From contig CALPMC020000015.1 of the NCBI GenBank assembly GCA_943324565.2, forward strand, positions 1 to 45,220: DNA of 45,220 nucleotides, given 5' to 3'. This stretch comes from Chitinophaga pinensis. Lineage in GTDB: Bacteria > Bacteroidota > Bacteroidia > Flavobacteriales_D > Crocinitomicaceae. The notes under the pieces are model-generated. The model did not search any database and was not told where the DNA came from. It worked only from the letters and a program-made list of their open reading frames with translations. Below are positions 8,149 to 15,712 of the stretch, piece after piece. Position 1 is the stretch's first letter. Every line of letters starts with the position of its first letter. Position numbers and translations under genes: made by a program.

Positions 8149-9765
8149 CTACAAATCAAACTTTTTAAACACATAAATATTTTTATCAAAAACTACTTTT
8201 TTGGTTGTTTTAATGGTGCTCCAATTTGTTGAACAAGTGAAACGTTTGTAGTTAAAAATTACATCCATATCAAAACCTTCAATGCAATTTACCCAACGAT
8301 AAAGAATCTTGTTTTTCTTTCTCACAACCTCCAACGTTGGCGGACGTTTTTCACGCAAATATTGATTAAAGATCTTTGTCAAATCCATTTTTAATTCACG
8401 CGACATAAAACTTTCAATTTCAGCTGAAGTAACCGTTTGATGATAAAATTCTTGATTCATTTTTCGCAAAGTCAATCGGAATAAAGTATCGTTATTTACT
8501 AGCGTTCGAATCGTGTGAAGAATATTGGCACCTTTATAGTACATATCACCACTTCCCTCACTTTGAACAAGATAAGAACCGATTATTGGTTTATCATTGA
8601 GAATATTTTGTCGCAAACCAATACAATATTTACTTGCTGCGTCTTTTCCGTACCAATAATTAATGAATAAAGACTCTGAATAATCAGTAAAGCCTTCATG
8701 TACCCACATATCCGCAACATCATTAGTTGTGATATTGTTTCCAAACCATTCATGACCTGTTTCATGAACGATAATATAATCCCATTTCAAGCCCTCGCCT
8801 GTCCCACTCAAATCAGTTCCTTGATAGCCATTTTTAAAACCATTACCATACGCAACCGCACTTTGATGTTCCATTCCTAAATGTGGAGCCTCCACTAATT
8901 TATAACCATCTTCATAAAATGGATAAGGACCAAACCAATATTCAAAAGCTTTTATGGTTCTAGGAACATCTTGAAATTGCTTTTTCGCTTTTTCTAAATT
9001 ACCTTTCAAAACCCAATAATCGAGGTCTAATTTCCCCTTTTCTCCCATAAAATCTTCGTGAAAAGTAACATAATCACCAATGTAGGGAATCATACAATAA
9101 TTATTAATTGGATTCACAACTTTCCAAGAATAGGTACTCTGTGATTCATTTAATTTCTCAACGCCTACCAAACGACCGTTGCTCACACATTTCAAATTAC
9201 TCGGACACGTATAATGCATATCTACGCTGTCAGGTTCGTCATATTGCGAATCCTTGCAAGGAAACCAAACGCTTGAACCCAATCCTTGACAAGCAACTGT
9301 AATCCAAGGCAAACCATTTGCATCTTTTTTCCAAATCACACCACCATCCCAAGGAGCTCTAACTGCTTTTCGGGGTTTTCCGTGGTAATAAACAGTAAAA
9401 GATGCCGTTGAATTTTCTTTTGTTTTTAAGTCGGCTGTTTCAAAGAAATACGCATTTCCCTCTTTTCGAATAGCTGTTTTTGGTAAAAGCTTCGCTTCAA
9501 AAATAATACTGTCCAAAATCAGGGGTTCTTGCAAATCAATTTGAATGATTTTTTTTCCTGCTTTTATATTTTTTATAACGCTGTAAGTTACACTATTTGA
9601 ACCCTTTATTGTTTGGGTTGCAGGTTGAAATTCAACGCTTAAATCATAATGCGTCAAGTCCCACCAATTGCGAGATTCACCATAACCTCCACGCAATGAA
9701 TCAGCTTTAGAAAATTGAGAAAAAGAAATTTGAGCTATAAATAAAAAGAGAACGAGTAAACGCAT
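8149..9765 (-). CDS. M1-family zinc aminopeptidase
   Basis: This is a secreted or periplasmic zinc peptidase of the M1 family. A signal peptide (MRLLVLFLFIAQISFSQ) precedes the N-terminal beta domain (about 30-230) and the thermolysin-like catalytic domain. Zinc ligands are seen in HETGHEWFGNN (H334, H338, catalytic E335) and, 18 residues on, E357 in VHEGFTD. The exopeptidase motif is GMEHQ where GAMEN is usual. At 538 residues it lacks the long C-terminal HEAT-like domain of PepN, as is common in Bacteroidota. It lies 35 bases after the DCC-family gene and may be the last gene of that unit. Confidence 0.93.
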   Translation of the reverse strand: MRLLVLFLFIAQISFSQFSKADSLRGGYGESRNWWDLTHYDLSVEFQPATQTIKGSNSVTYSVIKNIKAGKKIIQIDLQEPLILDSIIFEAKLLPKTAIRKEGNAYFFETADLKTKENSTASFTVYYHGKPRKAVRAPWDGGVIWKKDANGLPWITVACQGLGSSVWFPCKDSQYDEPDSVDMHYTCPSNLKCVSNGRLVGVEKLNESQSTYSWKVVNPINNYCMIPYIGDYVTFHEDFMGEKGKLDLDYWVLKGNLEKAKKQFQDVPRTIKAFEYWFGPYPFYEDGYKLVEAPHLGMEHQSAVAYGNGFKNGYQGTDLSGTGEGLKWDYIIVHETGHEWFGNNITTNDVADMWVHEGFTDYSESLFINYWYGKDAASKYCIGLRQNILNDKPIIGSYLVQSEGSGDMYYKGANILHTIRTLVNNDTLFRLTLRKMNQEFYHQTVTSAEIESFMSRELKMDLTKIFNQYLREKRPPTLEVVRKKNKILYRWVNCIEGFDMDVIFNYKRFTCSTNWSTIKTTKKVVFDKNIYVFKKFDL

Positions 9766-9800
9766 AAGTGATGAATTTTAAACAAAAATAGAATTCCAAA

Positions 9801-10190
9801 TCACAAAAATCGATTTTTATCTAAGCTAATTAACTCGCAAACATCTTTAAAAAATACTTTACGATTAGCAGCAATTCGGTCGTAGACAAAATCGCGGAAA
9901 AATCGAGGGAAAATATAAAGTATTTTTAGCAAGCCAAAAGGTCTTTTCAAATAAGGAATCAACTTCATTGCAGCGCGCGATTTATGATAAAGTTTTCCGT
10001 TTTCGAATAGATAAAGTGTATTTGAACTTACACTTTCAATTCCACGTTCAGCCAAAAAATGAATAGCAAAATCAACTTGTAAAGAACTAAAAAACAACTC
10101 ATTAGAACGCTCGTTTTTAAGTATAAATCGAACTGTCCTACTACAAACTCCACATTCCCCATCGTAAAACAATATCGTTCGATTTTCCAT
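9801..10190 (-). CDS. DCC-family thiol-disulfide oxidoreductase (DUF393)
   Basis: This small thioredoxin-like protein of the DCC/DUF393 family shows the signature FYDGECGVCSR with the CxxC pair C13 and C16, and KRPFGLLKILYIFPRFFRD typical of its second half. Partners and substrates are unknown for the family. I chose the ATG at 10190 (MENRTILFYDG); a TTG further up at 10217 would leave only six bases to hsdR. It follows hsdR closely, so it may be read through from the restriction operon, but it is not a restriction gene. Confidence 0.88.
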   Translation of the reverse strand: MENRTILFYDGECGVCSRTVRFILKNERSNELFFSSLQVDFAIHFLAERGIESVSSNTLYLFENGKLYHKSRAAMKLIPYLKRPFGLLKILYIFPRFFRDFVYDRIAANRKVFFKDVCELISLDKNRFL

Positions 10191-10223
10191 TTGATTTCTA
10201 ATTTTTGCTATAATCAACTAGTT

Positions 10224-13200
10224 TTAAGCTCGTAACATTCTTTTTAGTGTATCTTGCATTGCTAATCTAAATCCGTCATCTTGGGAAATTAAGCGGTAAA
10301 GGTCTAATTCATTTTTTCGCTGTTTACCCATTACTTCATCAAAGATTTTACTAAAAGCAATCTCTCTATTTTGAACATCTGAGTTCTCAGCATATTTTTC
10401 AATGAAATCGCTGTGTTCCTTCATTTTTTGAGCAAGATTGACAAACTTAGCTCGTTGTTCATCTGGAGTAGCTTCCCAGCCTTGAAACCAGCGTTCGTTG
10501 AAACTTTTGATTATTAAATCCAATTCATCTTCGTCTGTTTCTCCACCATGTGCACCTCTCGGATTTGGATTTTGAGGTTCGATTTCAGTTTCTGATTCAT
10601 CTAAACCTATACTCGCACTCAATTTAACTCTTTCCAACCCATAAGTAGAAAGGTCAACTGCGTTCAATAATCCATCCAAAGCATCTTGATCTTTATCAAC
10701 AATGACTAACATTGGAATCAAGAATTTTAAAAACCAAAATAACTTTTCCCAATTCGGCACTTCAAATGGAATAATGGAAGACATTTGTCCATAAATCTTA
10801 ACGAAATGTTTTGCTTTGATTTTATAGTCCGCTTTGGATTGGTCGTCTAATTCTAAACTGAAATTAAATCGCTGTGCTGCTATAGCAATAATCGCACTTA
10901 ACTCTTGCGCATTTACGCCTTCAAAATACTTTTGTACGAATGTTTCAACTTCATCCCATTCATAAACTCCTGTTTCATCAAGAAGTTCTTTCAATTCATG
11001 TAAAACGTTGATGTCTGTTGCTTTACTCAATGTTGTTGCGGTATAAAACGGATCAAACGACTTTTTAATATCGTCAGTTGAGTTGTAAAAATCAAGAATA
11101 AATAAATCTTCAGTCTTCTTTCCTAACTTGTCCTCCGAACGATTCAAACGAGAGAGTGCCTGAACAGCCAACACGCCTTGCAATTTTTTGTCAACATACA
11201 TCGCCGTTAGCTTGGGTTGATCGTAGCCTGTTAAATACTTGTTTGCCACCACCAAAATTCGGTATTCATCCATATTGACATACCGCGCAATTTTATCGCT
11301 GATATATCCTGATTCCGTTGGTTTTGTAGTATCTAAATTTGAAGGGAAATCGTTAATCGTTTCTTCTGTATATTCAATTCCATTTACCTTCTTTGCTCCC
11401 GAAAATGCGATAGCAATTCTAAATGGATTTCCTCTTTCTTCGAGTAAGGTTTTAAGGGCAAAATAATAATGAATGGCTGATTCAATGCTTTGAGTCGCCA
11501 CCATTGCTTTTCCTTTTCCTTTCAGTTTTTTTGTGTTTACGATTTTCGAAATAAAATGCTCCAGCATTATTTCTGCTTTCGTAGCAATTGTTTGTTTGTT
11601 TTGCTCAACATAGGTTCTTAGTTTCTTTTGTGCTTTAGTCGTGTCAAAAAATGGATTGTCTTGAATTGATTTCTCGATTTCGTAATAGCTTTTGTAAGTT
11701 GTGTAATTTGACAAAACATCCAAAATGAAGCCCTCCTCTATCGCTTGCTTCATCGAATACAAATGAAAAGGTTTGAATTTTCCATCCTCTTGTTTGACTC
11801 CAAAACGTTCCAATGTATTGTTTTTAGGAGTTGCAGTAAATGCTAAATACGACGCGTTTCCTCTCATTTTACGTGAACGCATTGCCTCTAAAATTCTATC
11901 CTGTGGGTCTTGTTCTTCCTCTTCTTCAAAAGACACATTGCCCATTGCTTGGTTCATTTTTCCTGCAGCTGAACCACTTTGACCGCTGTGAGCTTCGTCG
12001 ATAATTACCGCAAATCGTTTGTCACTTAAATCTGCAATTCCTTGAATGATGAATGGGAATTTTTGAATCGTAGTAATAATGATTTTCTTTCCACTTTCGA
12101 GGCTTTCTTTTAATTCTTTCGATGAATAGGCGGGCGCGACGATGTTTTTAACTTCTGAAAATTCTTTGATGTTTTCGCGCAACTGTTTATCTAACAATCT
12201 TCTGTCTGTAACCACAATCACGGAATCAAACAAGGGGTTTGTCATTCCTTTGTTTCCTGGTAATCCTTCTGTTTCTGGGTACACTTCAATTAGTTGATAG
12301 GCCGCCCAAGTGATTGAATTTGATTTTCCGGAACCTGCAGAATGTTGAATCAAATACGTTTGCCCTACTCCATTTTTGCTGGCATCGTTTATGATTTTGC
12401 GAACAACGTCCAATTGATGATAACGTGGGAAAAACAGCGTTTTCTTATTCAAAGGATCTGTTTCTTTCCCATCAAAACGCACAAAATGTTGGATGATATT
12501 GGCAACACTTTTTCTAGATAAGATTTCATTCCACAAATAATTTGTCTTGTGTCCAAGGGGATTCGGTGGATTTCCTTTTCCAAAAAAGGGTTCCTTTTGC
12601 CCTAAATTAAATGGTAGAAAAAAGGTATTCGCACCATCTAACTTTGTGGTCATGTACACTTCTTCTGTATCGACAGCAAAATGCACGATACAACGTCCGA
12701 AATTCAACAATGGCTGCGAAATATCTCTTTTGAATTTGTATTGTTCTTGTCCATGCACTTTCGCATTTTGTCCCGTCCAATGGTTTTTAAGTTCCATGGT
12801 TGAGAAAGGCAAACCATTCAAAAACAGCACCATGTCTATTTCTTCTTTTGGATTGCTCAATGAATAGCGCAATTGACGTGTGACACTGAATTGGTTGCTC
12901 TCAAAATTAGCTTTAACGGTGTCGCTGCTGCTGGCTAAAGGCAAAGGATAAAACAAAGTAAAATGTGCGTCATCGATTGCTAAACCTTTTCTGAACAAAC
13001 GAATAATGCCATGTTTTTTAATCATTCGATCCAATCGTTCTAAGATTTTCAATTTCCAGTCGCTTTGTTTCTGGAGTTTCTCCAATTCTTCTTTTTGAGT
13101 TGTTTCAAGAAAATTCCAAAAGCGTACTTCGTCTATTGCAAATTTTGCATTGAAATCTTCAGACAAACCAATAAAATAGCCGTTTCCAGCACGATACAAA

Positions 13201-13319
13201 GGTGCGCGTTCATTTACAAAATGTGCATTCCCTTGTTGTTTTAGTTCTTCCAAGCACGAGCCAGTGAGTTCTTTTTCTATCGTGGATTCGAGGGCTTGTT
13301 CGTTGGTTTGTGATGACAT
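10224..13319 (-). CDS. hsdR: Type I restriction enzyme R subunit (HsdR)
   Basis: HsdR is the motor and nuclease subunit of a type I restriction-modification complex. The N-terminal nuclease region (HSDR_N) includes DMVLFLNGLPFSTMELKN, holding D and ExK-type residues. The SF2 helicase motor follows: Walker A SAGSGKS (K332), DEAH box IIDEAHSGQSG (D441-H444), motif III LAFTATPK, then motif VI region QALSRLNRS. The C-terminal part (about 760-1031) would bind the methylase core. 1031 residues is normal. It is the last restriction gene of the operon, two bases after the DUF4062 gene and separated from hsdS by three inserted genes. The reading frame is intact. Confidence 0.96.
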   Translation of the reverse strand: MSSQTNEQALESTIEKELTGSCLEELKQQGNAHFVNERAPLYRAGNGYFIGLSEDFNAKFAIDEVRFWNFLETTQKEELEKLQKQSDWKLKILERLDRMIKKHGIIRLFRKGLAIDDAHFTLFYPLPLASSSDTVKANFESNQFSVTRQLRYSLSNPKEEIDMVLFLNGLPFSTMELKNHWTGQNAKVHGQEQYKFKRDISQPLLNFGRCIVHFAVDTEEVYMTTKLDGANTFFLPFNLGQKEPFFGKGNPPNPLGHKTNYLWNEILSRKSVANIIQHFVRFDGKETDPLNKKTLFFPRYHQLDVVRKIINDASKNGVGQTYLIQHSAGSGKSNSITWAAYQLIEVYPETEGLPGNKGMTNPLFDSVIVVTDRRLLDKQLRENIKEFSEVKNIVAPAYSSKELKESLESGKKIIITTIQKFPFIIQGIADLSDKRFAVIIDEAHSGQSGSAAGKMNQAMGNVSFEEEEEQDPQDRILEAMRSRKMRGNASYLAFTATPKNNTLERFGVKQEDGKFKPFHLYSMKQAIEEGFILDVLSNYTTYKSYYEIEKSIQDNPFFDTTKAQKKLRTYVEQNKQTIATKAEIMLEHFISKIVNTKKLKGKGKAMVATQSIESAIHYYFALKTLLEERGNPFRIAIAFSGAKKVNGIEYTEETINDFPSNLDTTKPTESGYISDKIARYVNMDEYRILVVANKYLTGYDQPKLTAMYVDKKLQGVLAVQALSRLNRSEDKLGKKTEDLFILDFYNSTDDIKKSFDPFYTATTLSKATDINVLHELKELLDETGVYEWDEVETFVQKYFEGVNAQELSAIIAIAAQRFNFSLELDDQSKADYKIKAKHFVKIYGQMSSIIPFEVPNWEKLFWFLKFLIPMLVIVDKDQDALDGLLNAVDLSTYGLERVKLSASIGLDESETEIEPQNPNPRGAHGGETDEDELDLIIKSFNERWFQGWEATPDEQRAKFVNLAQKMKEHSDFIEKYAENSDVQNREIAFSKIFDEVMGKQRKNELDLYRLISQDDGFRLAMQDTLKRMLRA

Positions 13320-13321
13320 AG

Positions 13322-14863
13322 TTATTGGTTTTTTCTTTCTTTTAACTCTTTTAATTTCCTCAATCCTTTTTTTGTTAAGCGATACGTTTGATTGGAACTT
13401 GTTGGCTTTTCAGGAATCGTCATTTCTACTAATCCTTCTTCAATGGAAGGGTTCAAATAGGTGTCTCTAAAGTTTTCGCGGTGTTTTAAATCTAATGCCG
13501 ATTGAATCTCATCGCGTTTCATTTCTCCTTCCAAAACCCAAACTAATCTTTCTGTAACACTCAGATTAACAAACGTTTGCGAAGCGACTTGCGCGGTGAC
13601 TTGCGCGGTAACTTGCGCGGTGACTTGCGCGGTGACTTGCGCGGTGACTTGCGCGGTAATTGGTCGGAAAATCGTGACCGAAAAACCGTCTTCTAAATTG
13701 AATATTGGTTCCTTTAATCCTGCCTCCGAACACAAGCGCAAAATCTCTCCTGTTCCTGTTCCGAAACGTTCAATGAAACCTGCTTGATACAAGGCTTCTG
13801 CTAAATGTGGATTTTTGGGATAAGAAGCGTGGTCGCGGCGTAATTTTTCTAATGTGAGTTCAAGCGGTAAACCTCCCGGATTGGTAATCGTTAAGCGGTC
13901 AGAAAACAACATCACTTGTACGCTTCCTGTGCTTTGATAGTCGCGGTGTGCGATTGCATTCACAATGGCTTCTGCCACAACTGAGCGCGGAATTTCATAA
14001 TCCAAAGGGGCTTGGTTGCTACTTTCGCGGGTTCCGACAGAAACGGAAATTTTCGACAACACAAAATCTATGGTTTCATCTATTTGCTGAAAAACAGTTC
14101 CTTTGATAACGCGGTGGTCGGGAATGGGTTTTGCGACAAACGTACCGTGGAAACGCGCACATTTCACAACTGCCGACGGAAAAAACTGCTGTGGATTTTT
14201 GGAAAAAGCAAGCAAAGCGCTGTTTGTTAATTGGTCTTGAAACAGGAAATTAAGATGCGCCAATACTTTCGGCAAAGCGGTTCCTTCGCGCAAAGGAAAC
14301 CCACGTTTGTAGCGTGCAATTCCGATAAAATTAAGTACGCGATCTTCGTCGATGTCGGAAAGTGTGGCTTTTGGAGCAAGGGAACTGTCAAAGTCTGCGA
14401 TTTGAAGCAAACCTTTTTGCTGCAAGACATTAACCAATGATTTTGTGACTTCTCGGATCAATTCATCGGTAGTTGAAAAGCGTTTGTAAGATAAATTGTG
14501 TTGTATTTTTTGTAGCAAAGCGTCTTCTTTCGCTTGTCTGTTATCGTCTGTGTTGTTTTTGATGAACGCCAAGGAATATATGCCTTCGCTTTGTGCTTGG
14601 TTGTATTCCATTTCGGTGGCCGAAATTCCTGTTGGGGTTTCAAAACCGTATTCGCTGCCAATTAAAATAATGTAGATAGTGGCGCGCGAAACTTCACTCA
14701 AAAAAACAGCTTGCGCTTCTTCTCCATTGGCAGGTAATTTCTCAAATAAAATAGGTTCAAAAAACAATTGCAACACCGGATCTGAAAGCAAATGACGATG
14801 CAAAGCTTCTCGCTCCAATTCAAATTCCTTTTGAACACTTGAAAGAAATATTTTTTGCTTCAT
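13322..14863 (-). CDS. DUF4062 / ATP-binding / winged-helix protein
   Basis: Residues 1-105 match DUF4062 (KIFLSSVQKEFELEREAL, LIGSEYGFETP), a domain thought to be TIR-like. Residues about 175-400 match the RecG-like/AlbA-associated ATP-binding region, with a GHKL-type ATPase segment (HATPase_c_4): AEAIVNAIAHRDY, LFSDRLTITNPGGLP, ERFGTGTGEILRLC. A linker of VTAQ tetrapeptide repeats (about 402-427) follows, then a winged helix (about 435-505) and a basic tail. No typical AlbA_2/Schlafen N-terminal domain is present; DUF4062 takes its place. It lies between the TOPRIM gene (24 bases) and hsdR (two bases), so it belongs to the operon. The role is unknown: regulator or defence effector are both possible. 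Confidence 0.8.
   Translation of the reverse strand: MKQKIFLSSVQKEFELEREALHRHLLSDPVLQLFFEPILFEKLPANGEEAQAVFLSEVSRATIYIILIGSEYGFETPTGISATEMEYNQAQSEGIYSLAFIKNNTDDNRQAKEDALLQKIQHNLSYKRFSTTDELIREVTKSLVNVLQQKGLLQIADFDSSLAPKATLSDIDEDRVLNFIGIARYKRGFPLREGTALPKVLAHLNFLFQDQLTNSALLAFSKNPQQFFPSAVVKCARFHGTFVAKPIPDHRVIKGTVFQQIDETIDFVLSKISVSVGTRESSNQAPLDYEIPRSVVAEAIVNAIAHRDYQSTGSVQVMLFSDRLTITNPGGLPLELTLEKLRRDHASYPKNPHLAEALYQAGFIERFGTGTGEILRLCSEAGLKEPIFNLEDGFSVTIFRPITAQVTAQVTAQVTAQVTAQVTAQVASQTFVNLSVTERLVWVLEGEMKRDEIQSALDLKHRENFRDTYLNPSIEEGLVEMTIPEKPTSSNQTYRLTKKGLRKLKELKERKNQ
13579..13662 (-). repeat. 12-bp tandem repeats coding VTAQ
   Basis: The unit on the plus strand is GCGCGGTGACTT. There are four exact copies, one with a single change (GGTAACTT), and diverged half-matching units at each end. 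Each 12-base unit codes one V-T-A-Q tetrapeptide, so copy-number change keeps the frame and alters only the linker between the ATP-binding and winged-helix parts. Confidence 0.95.
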
Positions 14864-14887
14864 TGGGATTAATTCAACTAAATTCCA

Positions 14888-15709
14888 TTAATCGATAAAA
14901 ATGTTCAAATAATTAATAATATCAATACATAAAGAGTCTCCTAGTATTTTTTCTTTTGATAAATAATCTGTTTGACTAATACAAACGACATTGGAACTAC
15001 CAGATTTTTGTAGTTGACCAACAATATTGATTGTCGATTTATCTTTATCGAAATCTCTAGATTTACCCCTTTCTATATCATGATGTTCTTCAATATATTT
15101 TATGGCATTATCAAATATTTCCTCATTTCCAACTTTCATTAATGGAATTAAAATATCTTCCAATTTACCAAAATCACTTTCATTAGAAGTAAAAATATAA
15201 CTTCCGAATTTGATTTGATTGATGATTTTTACTTCTTTATGGTTTTCAAATGGTTTGACTCCGGTAAGTTCTTCTAATTCAGAATTTATTTCATCAATTC
15301 TTTTTTTAACACCCTTATCATCAGAATCGAAAAAATACAATATTGAAAGTTGAGTATCTGAAGGAAAACTTCTTATTTCACCATCATTTGGTATAAACGA
15401 AAGGAAATCTTTAATAATTTTCTTTCTTGGAATTATTTTTTTATCCCCTCCAAGAGAATAAAGAAAGATGAATGTACTATTTTTTTCAAGTGTATTTATT
15501 GGTAATAATCCTTGTCTAACTTCTTGTAAATTCAAGTCTTCAACATTCGATTTTACAACTTCCATTTTCAATAAATTATTTATTGGTAGAGGAAAATCAT
15601 TTATTTTAAGATTTTCATTACTTCTAAAATCTATAGCTTTTAACAATTTAACGATGAAGGCAACATCATGTGGACCTTCGCAAAGTACTGCTATTATTTG
15701 AGTTGCCAT
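14888..15709 (-). CDS. TOPRIM-like protein, partner of the ParB/AAA ATPase
   Basis: This 273-residue protein has a TOPRIM-like layout: CEGPHDVAFIVKLL near the N-terminus (E11, D15, like the EGxxD glutamate motif), a middle SLGGDKKI, and YFFDSDDKGVKK (D128, D130) as the DxD motif. It resembles the DUF3226/OLD-type TOPRIM proteins that cleave nucleic acid in OLD, Gabija and PARIS systems. Here it is a separate chain. It starts three bases after the ParB/AAA gene ends, which implies a joint function. It is strongly AT-rich (16 G/C in the 60 bases at 14941-15000, against 25 of 60 at 12301-12360 in hsdR), which suggests separate transfer. The catalytic assignment is an inference from motifs. Confidence 0.75.
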   Translation of the reverse strand: MATQIIAVLCEGPHDVAFIVKLLKAIDFRSNENLKINDFPLPINNLLKMEVVKSNVEDLNLQEVRQGLLPINTLEKNSTFIFLYSLGGDKKIIPRKKIIKDFLSFIPNDGEIRSFPSDTQLSILYFFDSDDKGVKKRIDEINSELEELTGVKPFENHKEVKIINQIKFGSYIFTSNESDFGKLEDILIPLMKVGNEEIFDNAIKYIEEHHDIERGKSRDFDKDKSTINIVGQLQKSGSSNVVCISQTDYLSKEKILGDSLCIDIINYLNIFID

Positions 15710-15712
15710 AAA

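Noticed and set aside
12547..12867. Plus-strand open frame of 106 codons opposite hsdR
   Set aside because: It lies fully inside hsdR on the opposite strand, has no family features, and its open frame follows from hsdR codon usage.
13579..13662. Regular 12-base repeats that could look like a CRISPR-like array
   Set aside because: Units are directly adjacent without spacers and lie in frame inside a long gene, coding VTAQ.
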